Shown here one piece after another: positions 1-5,493 of a stretch of 12,625 bases of DNA. Under the pieces are notes generated by a model, which saw only the letters and a list, made by a program, of their open reading frames with translations, was not told the DNA's origin and did not search any database. The stretch lies in assembly GCA_019118985.1 (NCBI GenBank), contig DWXX01000019.1, positions 1 through 12,625 of the forward strand, written 5' to 3'. Origin of the DNA: Candidatus Faecalibacterium faecipullorum (GTDB taxonomy: Bacteria > Bacillota > Clostridia > Oscillospirales > Ruminococcaceae). A program made the translations under genes and the position numbers. Each line of letters opens with the position of its first letter. Within the stretch, counting starts at the first letter, position 1.

Positions 1-726
1 GTTGAGGTACTGGGCGATGTCCTCGGCCTTGCCGCCCTGCGCGCCGTACCCCGGGATGAGGAAGAAGCTGTCCTTGTAGCGGGCGCGGATCTCGGCGGCC
101 TCCTCGATGTGGGTGCCGCCGATGACCAGCCCGATGGAGGAGTAGCCGTGCTCGCCCATATAGTCCTTGCCCAGCTCGTTCAGCTTGTCGCCCACCAGGT
201 CGTAGACGTGGCGGCCGTCGGCCAGCTTTTCATACTCGAAGTCTTTGGCCCCGCCGTTGGAGGTGCGGCAGAGCACGAACATCCCCTTGCCGGCCTTCTC
301 GGCGTAGGGCAGGTAGGGGCTGATGGAGTCAAGGCCCATGTAGGGGGCGAGGGTGACGAAGTCGGCTTCAAAGTCCCCGGTGAAGTGGCCGATGGCGTAC
401 ATCTCGGCGGTCTTGGCGATGTCCCCCCGCTTGATGTCGGCGATGACCGGCGCGCCGGCGGCCCGCACCGCTTTGAGGGTCTCGGCGTAAGCCCGCAGGC
501 CGTCCAGCCCCAGGGCCTCATAGTAGGCGATCTGCACCTTGTAGCAGCCCGCCGCCTCTTTGGTGGCCTCGATCAGGGCCTTGTTGAACCGGACGATATT
601 CTCCCCTTTGGACAGGGTCTCGTCCACAAAATCGGCGGGCAGGTAGGAGAAGTCGGTGTCCAGCCCCACGCAGACCGGGCCGCGCGCCTCGACTGCCTCG
701 TACAGCTTATCCATGTTGGTCGTCAT
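1..726 (-). CDS. pyrF: Orotidine 5'-phosphate decarboxylase, type 2 (3' end beyond window)
   Basis: Decarboxylates OMP to UMP, the last step of de novo pyrimidine synthesis, in the cytoplasm. The frame is open from the ATG at 726 to base 1, giving 242 codons without a stop. The C-terminus lies outside the window, as expected for type 2 enzymes, which usually run to about 270-310 residues. Visible motifs are the N-terminal VCVGLDTD (18-25), the catalytic ADIKRGDI block (96-103, Lys99 and its flanking Asp residues), TAEMYA after it, and the phosphate-binding PGYGAQGG near the visible end. The start is supported by AAGGAA 8 nt upstream; a second Met at codon 5 is a weaker option. It begins 28 nt after the pyrC stop on the same strand, so the two are almost certainly co-transcribed from the pyrC promoter. 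Confidence 0.97.
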   Translation of the reverse strand, partial: MTTNMDKLYEAVEARGPVCVGLDTDFSYLPADFVDETLSKGENIVRFNKALIEATKEAAGCYKVQIAYYEALGLDGLRAYAETLKAVRAAGAPVIADIKRGDIAKTAEMYAIGHFTGDFEADFVTLAPYMGLDSISPYLPYAEKAGKGMFVLCRTSNGGAKDFEYEKLADGRHVYDLVGDKLNELGKDYMGEHGYSSIGLVIGGTHIEEAAEIRARYKDSFFLIPGYGAQGGKAEDIAQYLN

Positions 727-754
727 CGCAATGTTTCCTTTCTTTCTCTCTATC

Positions 755-1945
755 TCAATCCTCGGCCCGGTAGGTGACCTTGCCGCCCTTGACGGTGGCG
801 CAGACCCGGCCGTACAGCTCCGCCCCGTCGTAGGGGCTGTTCTTGGATTTGGAGTGCAGCCGCCCGCGGTCCACCGTCCAGGGGCGCTCGAGGTCCACAA
901 GGACCAAGTCGGCGTCATACCCCGGGTCAAGACGGCCCTTGTTCAGCCCCAGGATCTGGGCCGGGCGCTCGCTCATCAGGATGCTCAGCAGCTCAAGGGG
1001 CAGCCCCTCGCCGCGGCAGAGCCTGGTGTAGCAGACCCCGAAGGCGGTCTCGCTGCCCACCATGCCGGCCGCGCCGGCCGCCTTGTCGGCGTCCGAGTGG
1101 GGGGCGTGGTCGGTGGCGATGGCGTCCACCGTCCCGTCCCGGATCCCCTCGATCAGGGCCGCCACGTCGTCGGCAGTGCGGATGGGCGGGTTGACCCGGT
1201 AATCGCAGCTCTCGTCGGTGAACCACAGATGGTGGGGGGTCACCTCGCAGCTGACCGGCGCGCCCCGCAGCTTGGCGATCCGCACCGCCTCCACCGCGCC
1301 CCGGGTGGAGACGTGGCAGACGTGCAGCCGGGTCTGGTAGTATTCGCTCAGCCAGCAGTTGCGCAGCGTCTCAAGATCCTCGGCCAGCCGGTAGTCCCAG
1401 GGGCTGATCTCCATGTCCTCGGCGTGGCTCATGATGGTGATCCCCTTCTGGTGGCAGATGGCGAAGGCCTGCGCCATGACGGCTGCGTCCTGCACCCCGC
1501 GGCCGTCCTCGCTGACAAAGCGGACCGACGCCGGCAGGGTCTTGAGGTGGTCGAGGGTGCGGCCGTCGAAGTTTTGGGTGATGGAGACGGTCTGGTTGGC
1601 GCCGCACAGCCCGGTGCGCTCAGCCTCGTCCTCCACCATGGCGGCCTGCGCCGCGGTGGAGCAGACCGGCTTTGTGTTGGGCATCAGGTTGACGAAGGTG
1701 TACCCCCCCGCCGCCGCCGCCAGACTGCCGGTGGCGATGTCCTCCTTGTATTCAAAGCCGGGGGTCCGCCAGTGGACGTGCAGGTCCACAAAGGCGGGCA
1801 GGACGGTCAGCCCCTGCGCGTCGAGGACCTCCTCGCCGGGGGCCGCCAGGGCGGCCAGACCCCGGCCCACCGCCTGGATCTTCCCGTCTGCGAGGTAGAG
1901 CTCGAGCTCCTCGCCGTGGACGCCGCGTGCATGTTGGATCAGCAT
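755..1945 (-). CDS. pyrC: Dihydroorotase
   Basis: Cyclises carbamoyl-aspartate to dihydroorotate, the third step of de novo pyrimidine synthesis. It is an amidohydrolase with a binuclear metal centre. The 396-residue product shows the metal ligands in order: HVH in DLHVHWRTPG (His56, His58), an SEDG segment (Asp147), His174 in SHAED, His211 in CHVST and the catalytic Asp279 in ATDHAPH. The substrate-binding Asn-rich motif MPNTKP (88-93) is also present. It is somewhat shorter than the roughly 425-residue Bacillus enzyme. The frame stays open upstream to 2167, but the ATG at 1945 is chosen because an AAGGAGGT site (1951-1960) lies just before it, the enzyme fold begins there, and the extension would read through the terminator. 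The gene lies behind its own promoter and an attenuator-like leader and is followed by pyrF. Confidence 0.97.
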   Translation of the reverse strand: MLIQHARGVHGEELELYLADGKIQAVGRGLAALAAPGEEVLDAQGLTVLPAFVDLHVHWRTPGFEYKEDIATGSLAAAAGGYTFVNLMPNTKPVCSTAAQAAMVEDEAERTGLCGANQTVSITQNFDGRTLDHLKTLPASVRFVSEDGRGVQDAAVMAQAFAICHQKGITIMSHAEDMEISPWDYRLAEDLETLRNCWLSEYYQTRLHVCHVSTRGAVEAVRIAKLRGAPVSCEVTPHHLWFTDESCDYRVNPPIRTADDVAALIEGIRDGTVDAIATDHAPHSDADKAAGAAGMVGSETAFGVCYTRLCRGEGLPLELLSILMSERPAQILGLNKGRLDPGYDADLVLVDLERPWTVDRGRLHSKSKNSPYDGAELYGRVCATVKGGKVTYRAED

Positions 1946-1988
1946 GGCCGTTACCTCCTTGATGGCACCGCCCGCGCCGGACACGGGC

Positions 1989-2020
1989 AAAAAAAAACTT
2001 TTCCCAAAAGGGAAAAGCTC
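1989..2020 (-). terminator. Intrinsic terminator in pyrC leader (candidate attenuator)
   Basis: On the minus strand the arms CTTTTCCC (2017-2010) and GGGAAAAG (2005-1998) pair around a TTTT loop. An A-U and a G-U pair can extend the base. Nine consecutive T residues (1997-1989) follow directly. This is a textbook intrinsic terminator, but it sits about 45 nt upstream of the pyrC start and downstream of the pyrC promoter, so it can only act as a conditional terminator for pyrC-pyrF. The 5' arm sequence CTTTTCCC is duplicated upstream at 2042-2035, so the 3' arm has an alternative partner. Confidence 0.85.
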
Positions 2021-2108
2021 AGCTTTCAGAAATGGGGAAAAGGCCGGCTGCGTAAAACCCGGCTGCAAAGCACATCTCGAACTTTTTGTCGGCGCGGGCG
2101 GACGGCAT
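2019..2108 (-). CDS. Candidate leader peptide of the pyrC attenuator (29 aa)
   Basis: Small frame ATG (2108) to TGA (2021-2019). The peptide starts MPSARADKKFEMCFAAG and ends GLFPISES. A G-rich Shine-Dalgarno-like AAAGGGG lies 10 nt upstream. The stop codon overlaps the base of the terminator stem, so a ribosome finishing the peptide would cover the 5' arm and block the hairpin. It has four Phe and one Tyr but no run of any single amino acid, so a simple amino-acid-sensing leader is not indicated. The U-rich codons preceding the terminator fit the kind of UTP-sensitive RNA polymerase pausing known for enterobacterial pyrL-pyrBI. Translation is unproven: a 30-codon frame can occur by chance, and the support is its placement. 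Confidence 0.5.
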   Translation of the reverse strand: MPSARADKKFEMCFAAGFYAAGLFPISES

Positions 2109-2147
2109 GGCGCAGTTTCCCCTTTCGATCGAATCTTCTCGGGATGT

Positions 2148-2177
2148 ATTTTATCATAGAAACGCAAAAAGTGTCAA
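2148..2177 (-). promoter_or_regulatory. pyrC-pyrF promoter
   Basis: Minus-strand -35 TTGACA (2177-2172, perfect consensus), 18-bp spacer, -10 TAAAAT (2153-2148). The predicted start is near 2141, in a short C tract, giving a leader of about 195 nt. A 10-bp palindrome TTCGATCGAA (2124-2133) lies at roughly +8 to +17 and could be an operator or part of the leader RNA fold. Confidence 0.8.
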
Positions 2178-2227
2178 TGGCATATCCCATTTTTCTTTGT
2201 GAGAAGTCCTGCCGCCGTGCAGCGCGA

Positions 2228-2249
2228 TTTTTAGTAAAGCTTACAAAAA
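2228..2249. promoter_or_regulatory. AT-rich inverted repeat between pyrC and cysE promoters
   Basis: TTTTTAGTAA (2228-2237), spacer AGC, TTACAAAAA (2241-2249): arms match apart from one extra A. It lies between the divergent pyrC and cysE promoters in otherwise GC-rich DNA, a plausible position for a regulator site. No regulator is identified. Confidence 0.3.
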
Positions 2250-2253
2250 TTCC

Positions 2254-2293
2254 GCATTTGCCCCGCAGCCCGCCCGCCCCCGGGGCGAAATGC
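2254..2293. promoter_or_regulatory. GC-rich inverted repeat upstream of cysE
   Basis: GCATTTGCCCCG (2254-2265) and CGGGGCGAAATGC (2281-2293) are complementary except for one bulged base, with a 15-nt C-rich loop. It sits just upstream of the cysE -10/-35 region. It has no T tract and no plus-strand gene ends before it, so a regulatory site is likelier than a terminator. Confidence 0.3.
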
Positions 2294-2304
2294 GCCCCGC
2301 GCGC

Positions 2305-2333
2305 TGTACTTTGCCCGCCGCCTGTGCTACAAT
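2305..2333 (+). promoter_or_regulatory. cysE promoter
   Basis: Extended -10 TGCTACAAT (hexamer TACAAT at 2328-2333), with a poor -35 match TGTACT at 2305-2310 and a 17-bp spacer. The leader to the cysE start would be about 40 nt, too short for a T-box or other riboswitch. The weak -35 suggests dependence on the extended -10 or on an activator. Confidence 0.6.
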
Positions 2334-2380
2334 AGGCGCAGGGAACGTATACAAAGCGAGAACAAAGGAGGTTGCGACCC

Positions 2381-3085
2381 ATGGGGCTGCTTGAGGACGC
2401 CCGCAACATTCAGCGCAAGGACCCGGCCGCGCGCACTGTGCTGGAGGTCATTTTGCTGTATCCGGGCTTTCACATCCTGGTCTATCACCGTCTGGCCCAC
2501 TGGCTGTACCAGCGGGGGCACTTTTTCCTGGCGCGGTGGGTCAGCCAGCGCGGCCGGCACAAGACCGGCATCGAGATCCACCCCGGCGCCACCATTGGCG
2601 AGCGGCTGTTCATCGACCACGGCATGGGCATCGTCTTTGGCGAGACCACCGAGATCGGCGACAACTGCACCATCTACCACGGCGTCACCCTGGGCGGCAC
2701 CGGCAAGGACACCGGCAAGCGCCACCCCACCCTGGGCGACAACGTGCTGATCGGCGCGGGCACCAAGGTGCTCGGCCCGGTCTACATCGGGGACAACGCC
2801 CGGGTGGGCGCGGGCAGCGTGGTGCTGCGCAACCTGCCGGCCAACTGCACGGCGGTGGGCGTGCCCGCTGAGGTGGTGCGGATCAACAACAAAGCGGTCA
2901 ACCCCGCCGACGACCTCGACCAGCAGGACCTGCCGGACATCGTCTCGCAGCGGATCACCGCCCTCGACCAGCGTGTCAGCCACCTGGAAAAAGCCGCCCA
3001 GGGCGACACGCCCCCCACCCACGACCAGCTCGCCGCCCGCTCCAGCCCCCTGCTGCGCCCCGACGGCGACCCCAACCGCCAGTAA
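2381..3085 (+). CDS. cysE: Serine O-acetyltransferase
   Basis: Acetylates L-serine with acetyl-CoA to give O-acetylserine, the carbon acceptor for cysteine synthesis. The 234-residue protein has a short helical N-terminus (about 1-60), then a left-handed beta-helix of hexapeptide repeats (about 62-170). The helix includes IEIHPG, DHGMGIVFGE (His80 the expected catalytic base), HGVTLGGTGK and the LIGAGTKVLG, VYIGDNARVG and AGSVV coils. The C-terminal part carries a helical, coiled-coil-like stretch (about 183-207) and a polar, Pro-rich tail ending in Gln. It lacks the C-terminal Ile through which CysE docks into CysK in the classical cysteine synthase complex, so that complex may not form (inference). 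ATG 2381 is chosen over the in-frame TTG at 2372 because AAAGGAGG ends at 2371. Confidence 0.95.
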   Translation: MGLLEDARNIQRKDPAARTVLEVILLYPGFHILVYHRLAHWLYQRGHFFLARWVSQRGRHKTGIEIHPGATIGERLFIDHGMGIVFGETTEIGDNCTIYHGVTLGGTGKDTGKRHPTLGDNVLIGAGTKVLGPVYIGDNARVGAGSVVLRNLPANCTAVGVPAEVVRINNKAVNPADDLDQQDLPDIVSQRITALDQRVSHLEKAAQGDTPPTHDQLAARSSPLLRPDGDPNRQ

Positions 3086-3087
3086 CC

Positions 3088-3126
3088 CAAACCCCCGCCC
3101 GGCCCACAAACGCCAGACGGGGGTTT
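3088..3126. repeat. 39-bp direct repeat, copy 1 (terminator hairpin)
   Basis: Matches copy 2 at 3861-3899 in 38 of 39 positions (C at 3104 versus G at 3877), in the same orientation, 773 bp apart. Each copy includes a whole terminator stem-loop. The pair brackets the toxin-antitoxin module. Confidence 0.85.
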
Positions 3127-3130
3127 GTTT
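3089..3130. terminator. Bidirectional terminator between cysE and the toxin gene
   Basis: Stem AAACCCCCG (3089-3097) with CGGGGGTTT (3118-3126), and a short inner GGC/GCC pair possible in the loop. The T-rich flank TTTGTTT follows on the plus strand and a TTT tract on the minus strand. It separates convergent cysE (stop 3085) and the toxin gene (stop 3130). Confidence 0.8.
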
Positions 3131-3453
3131 CAGCTGTCAAGGCTGTATTTGCGGATGCGCTTTTCGGCCAGGTCGTAGACTTCCTCGTCGGCGCGGACGC
3201 CGACCACGATGACCAGCATCGCCGTCTCGGTGCGCTCCAGCTTATAGACCGCCCGCAGCCCGGCAGCCCGCAGCTTGATCTTCAGGCAGCCCGCCAGATT
3301 CCCGCTCAGCGGCTTGCCGTACCCGCCCTCGCTGGCAGGCAGCGGGTTCTGGCTTACCTTGACGATCGCTTTTTCAACCAGGCTCCACTGGCTTTTATCC
3401 AGCGATTGAATGTCCTTTTTTGCCTCCGGCAAGTACTTGATCACCCAGCTCAT
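3130..3453 (-). CDS. RelE/ParE-family toxin of a type II toxin-antitoxin module
   Basis: Predicted small basic toxin of 107 residues. The N-terminus MSWVIKYLPEAKKDIQSLDK is the usual RelE/ParE start with a helix of Lys and Leu residues. The middle GNLAGCLKIKLRAAGLRAVY is the conserved 'G-NL-G--KIKLR--G-R-VY' core, followed by the beta strand LVIVVGVRADEEVYDLAEKR. RelE members usually cleave mRNA on the ribosome and ParE members poison gyrase; the sequence alone does not decide which. Its ATG overlaps the antitoxin stop as ATGA, so the pair is translationally coupled and shares the promoter at 3797-3825. The stop abuts the terminator at 3089-3130. Confidence 0.88.
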   Translation of the reverse strand: MSWVIKYLPEAKKDIQSLDKSQWSLVEKAIVKVSQNPLPASEGGYGKPLSGNLAGCLKIKLRAAGLRAVYKLERTETAMLVIVVGVRADEEVYDLAEKRIRKYSLDS

Positions 3454-3773
3454 TCAATCTCCACGTCCTCCCAGCCTTCCAGGTCTTTTTCGGTAAGACC
3501 CAGCTCACGCATCATTTCTTCCTGCGAAACCAGCGTTTTGGGGTCATACCGGGCCAGACGTTCGGCGGCGATGGCCTCCAATTTGGCGTCGTTCACCTCA
3601 TCCATCAGGCGGACATACTCCTCGGGCGACAGCAGGACGCACTCGGCCACGTTGTTTTTCATGACCACCTTGGCGCCGCTTTTCCGGACTTCCTCAAAGA
3701 TCTTCCCCGCCTGCCCGCGGTTGAACAGCGAAATGGGGACGGTATTCTTGATCGCACTGATCACAGATGCCAT
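3450..3773 (-). CDS. Phd/YefM-family antitoxin
   Basis: 107-residue antitoxin expected to bind both the promoter and the neighbouring toxin. The N-terminal DNA-binding half reads as a Phd/YefM fold: an ISLFNRGQAGKIFEEV helix, then VVMKNNVAECVLLSPEEYVR, the hallmark 'KN-----VLLSPEEY' strand-turn. The acidic C-terminus (to DVEIE) would be the toxin-neutralising tail. ATG 3773 is chosen because AAGGAG lies 8 nt upstream; the frame extends to 3806 but that extension overlaps the promoter -10 box. Antitoxin precedes toxin with a 4-nt overlap, the usual order. Confidence 0.88.
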   Translation of the reverse strand: MASVISAIKNTVPISLFNRGQAGKIFEEVRKSGAKVVMKNNVAECVLLSPEEYVRLMDEVNDAKLEAIAAERLARYDPKTLVSQEEMMRELGLTEKDLEGWEDVEIE

Positions 3774-3796
3774 ACTATCAGCTCCTTCCTGTCTAT

Positions 3797-3825
3797 AGTA
3801 TACCATACAGCAGCCAGTTGTGCAA
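3797..3825 (-). promoter_or_regulatory. Toxin-antitoxin operon promoter
   Basis: Minus strand: -35 TTGCAC (3825-3820), 17-bp spacer, extended -10 TGGTATACT (hexamer 3802-3797). The start point falls about 15-20 nt before the antitoxin ATG. The -10 region is within a loose dyad (CTGT...ACAG around GTATAC), a plausible antitoxin operator for autorepression. Confidence 0.75.
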
Positions 3826-3860
3826 CAGATTCATCAGCAAATCCACTGATATTCCACCAA

Positions 3861-3899
3861 CAAACCCCCGCCCGGCGCACAAACGCCAGACGGGGGTTT
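3861..3899. repeat. 39-bp direct repeat, copy 2 (terminator hairpin)
   Basis: Second copy of the hairpin-bearing repeat (see 3088-3126), one substitution apart and in the same orientation. Confidence 0.85.
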
Positions 3900-3900
3900 T
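3862..3900. terminator. Terminator downstream of the leucine-rich-repeat remnant
   Basis: AAACCCCCG (3862-3870) pairs with CGGGGGTTT (3891-3899). T tracts lie on both sides (TTTT on plus, TTTG on minus). On the minus strand it lies 10 nt after the stop of the repeat-protein frame and insulates the toxin-antitoxin promoter. Confidence 0.8.
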
Positions 3901-3909
3901 ATCATGCGT

Positions 3910-4542
3910 TCAGAACAGGTTCAGGATAGCGCGCGCGGCGGGGTTTGCGATGTGTTTGGACAGGTCAGCATGGTCTGACCCATCGCCCGCGGATGTCTCA
4001 TCTGCCGTGGCTCGTTTCAGCTCATATACGGTTTCGGTGCTGCCAAAATGCCCGTCCAGAATTGTTTTTAGATGGTTGTACACGTCAGTTTCATTCTCGT
4101 CCTCTTTTACTATGTAGTAAAAGGTCAAGCCGGAGAGAGGCGTGTTGTCAGATGTATAGAACGCATTGTCTCTAATTGTTTGCAGGCTGCTGCTTATGTA
4201 GACTTCTTGTAGACTGGTACAATTACTAAATACCGCCATCTCAATCGTTTGAACATTGCACACATTCACGCTTTTCAACGATTTGCAGTCTAAAAATGCG
4301 CCCGGTCCGATCGAGGTTGTTTTACTAAGATCAATTGTTGTAAGCTTCGTACACCCAACAAAAGCAGAGTGTCCTATCACGGTCGGCGTTCCGGTAACAG
4401 TTTCCAAAACATGGCAGGATCGAAAAGCCGAACCACCAATCGTTCCAGTCTCGCTGCCAAGGTAAACTTCTTTTAGTTTGTTTCTCCAAGAGCTGTTTTT
4501 TGCCGCAAGCGGGAATCTGCATCTGTTGCAGCTGCGTTGTTT
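3910..4542 (-). pseudogene. BspA-type leucine-rich-repeat protein, 5'-truncated remnant
   Basis: The minus-strand frame from a TAA at 4545-4543 to the stop at 3910 encodes 3-4 LRR_5/BspA units: TIGGSAFRSCHVLETV, VIGHSAFVGCTKLTTIDL, SIGPGAFLDCKSLKSVNV, TIEMAVFSNCTSLQEVYI, with a partial one (NKLKEVYL) before them. After TIRDNAF it turns into a non-repeat tail of about 75 residues ending ARAILNLF. Full-length family members are normally much longer, often secreted, and start with a signal peptide or clean repeats. Here no ATG or GTG exists between the TAA and the first repeat; the first possible start is a TTG at 4407 inside a repeat with no good ribosome site. The segment is also clearly richer in A+T than its neighbours. 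The best reading is a decayed or truncated acquired gene; a short expressed protein from 4407 cannot be excluded. Confidence 0.7.
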
Positions 4543-4554
4543 TTATGCTATACT
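4526..4554 (+). promoter_or_regulatory. Strong plus-strand promoter facing a hairpin
   Basis: -35 TTGCAG (4526-4531), 17-bp spacer, extended -10 TGCTATACT (hexamer 4549-4554). The predicted start is near 4561, only about 9 nt before the palindrome at 4570-4601. It overlaps the upstream edge of the truncated repeat-protein frame on the other strand. Confidence 0.6.
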
Positions 4555-4656
4555 GAATAGACTCAAAAACCAGTTCGGAAAAGTATACTTTTCCGGACTG
4601 GCTTTTTTGTTTTGGGCAAAGCCGGCGGGCGGGGGCAGGATTTGTAAAGTTTGCAT
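4543..4656 (-). CDS. Possible 37-codon small ORF upstream of the LRR remnant
   Basis: ATG at 4656 preceded at 7 nt by AAAGGGGG. It reads through the palindromic hairpin (4570-4601) and ends at the TAA at 4545-4543, in the same frame as the leucine-rich-repeat remnant. The product begins MQTLQILPPPAGFAQNKK; no family is recognised. It may be the former N-terminal region of the broken gene, separated by a stop codon, or simply chance coding across a repeat element. A TATAAT on this strand (4708-4703) has no good -35. Confidence 0.2.
   Translation of the reverse strand: MQTLQILPPPAGFAQNKKASPEKYTFPNWFLSLFSIA
4570..4608. terminator. 32-bp palindromic hairpin with T tract
   Basis: CCAGTTCGGAAAAGTA (4570-4585) is the complement of TACTTTTCCGGACTGG (4586-4601) with a single T-G wobble, a near-perfect 16-bp stem centred on GTATAC. 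A C and six Ts (4603-4608) follow on the plus strand, and five Ts (4569-4565) follow on the minus strand, so it can terminate both ways. No complete gene ends into it. From the promoter at 4526-4554 it would yield a transcript of only about 48 nt. Confidence 0.7.
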
Positions 4657-4675
4657 TAAAACACCCCCTTTCTTC

Positions 4676-4708
4676 TTGCATCGGCAGGGCATTTTGTTGT
4701 ACTATTAT
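4676..4708 (+). promoter_or_regulatory. Candidate ABC-exporter promoter with overlapping palindrome
   Basis: -35 TTGCAT (4676-4681) and -10 TACTAT (4700-4705, 18-bp spacer). TATTAT at 4703-4708 would need a 21-bp spacer. The -10 lies in the 13-bp perfect dyad TACTATTATAGTA (4700-4712), a likely operator. The leader to the ATPase start would be about 60 nt. The stretch from 4609 to 4675 shows only GC-rich and T-rich DNA. Confidence 0.5.
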
Positions 4709-4770
4709 AGTAGCTGATGTAAAATCGCATTCCTGTGTGAAAAAGCTCAAAGTTTTGAAGGAAAGGGCAG

Positions 4771-5487
4771 GTGGTTCTCGTGGATGAGCATTTTGTCAGC
4801 TTTGCCGATGTGTCCAAGTATTACCAGACCGGCGACGTCCGGGTGGCTGCGGCCGACCATATGACCTTCCATGTCAATAAAGGGGAGTTCTGCATCATCG
4901 TGGGGCCCTCCGGCGCGGGCAAGACCACCCTGCTGAACATGCTGGGCGGGATGGACCGCTGCGACGAGGGCCGCATCGTCCTGGATGGGGCGGAGGTCAG
5001 CCGCTTCGATGAAAAGGAGCTGACCGCCTACCGCCGGTACGACGTGGGGTTCGTCTTTCAGTTTTATAACCTGGTGCAGAACCTCACCGCGCTGGAAAAT
5101 GTCGAGCTTGCCATCGAGATCTGCAAGCACCCCCTCGACCCCGCCGAGACGCTGCGCAGCGTCGGGCTGGGGCAGCGGCTGAACAACTTCCCGGCGCAGC
5201 TGTCGGGCGGCGAACAGCAGCGGGTGGCCATCGCCCGCGCCCTGGCCAAAAACCCCAAGATCCTGCTGTGCGACGAGCCCACCGGCGCTTTGGACTACAA
5301 GACCGGCAAGTCGGTGCTGGCCCTGCTGCAGGATACCTGCCGCAAGACCGGGCGCACCGTCATCGTCATCACCCACAATTCGGCCCTGACCGGCATGGCG
5401 GACCGCATCGTGCAGGTGCGCAGCGGGCAGATCATCTCGAACGAAGTCAACGAGCACCCTGTCCCGGTGGAAGAGATCGAGTGGTGA
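4771..5487 (+). CDS. ABC exporter ATP-binding subunit (MacB/LolD-like)
   Basis: Cytoplasmic ATPase expected to power the permease encoded 6 nt downstream. The 238-residue protein has Walker A GPSGAGKTT (45-53), Q-loop Gln97 in FVFQFYNLV, signature LSGGEQQR (144-151), Walker B ILLCDEPTGALD (164-175; catalytic Glu169) and H-loop His202 in ITHN. The 'DEPTGALD' and 'FVFQ-YNL' forms are typical of the MacB/LolD/FtsE branch that works with FtsX-type permeases. The start is GTG 4771, 8 nt after AAGGA; GTG 4780 is an alternative. No histidine kinase or response regulator adjoins it, so a BceAB-style sensing role is not supported. The substrate is unknown. Confidence 0.93.
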   Translation: MVLVDEHFVSFADVSKYYQTGDVRVAAADHMTFHVNKGEFCIIVGPSGAGKTTLLNMLGGMDRCDEGRIVLDGAEVSRFDEKELTAYRRYDVGFVFQFYNLVQNLTALENVELAIEICKHPLDPAETLRSVGLGQRLNNFPAQLSGGEQQRVAIARALAKNPKILLCDEPTGALDYKTGKSVLALLQDTCRKTGRTVIVITHNSALTGMADRIVQVRSGQIISNEVNEHPVPVEEIEW

Positions 5488-5493
5488 GCAGCA

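Noticed and set aside
1946..2141. PyrR-binding loop in the pyrC leader
   Set aside because: No stretch resembling the Bacillus PyrR site consensus (ARUCCNGNGAGGYU) was found in the leader.
1946..2167. N-terminal extension of PyrC to 2167
   Set aside because: It would translate the terminator and starts about at the promoter; the strong ribosome site before 1945 and the family fold support the shorter start.
656..2335. Plus-strand open frame of 559 codons opposite pyrC and its leader
   Set aside because: Antisense to dihydroorotase with clear metal-binding motifs; its tail runs through the terminator and promoter.
2334..2380. T-box or other riboswitch ahead of cysE
   Set aside because: The leader is only about 40 nt, with no room for the stems or a terminator.
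3088..3899. The two 39-bp repeats as a CRISPR fragment
   Set aside because: There are only two copies, the interval contains two genes, and each repeat is a terminator hairpin with no cas genes nearby.
4478..4717. Plus-strand 79-codon frame across the palindrome
   Set aside because: No ribosome site is evident, it crosses the promoter and hairpin, and no family is recognisable.
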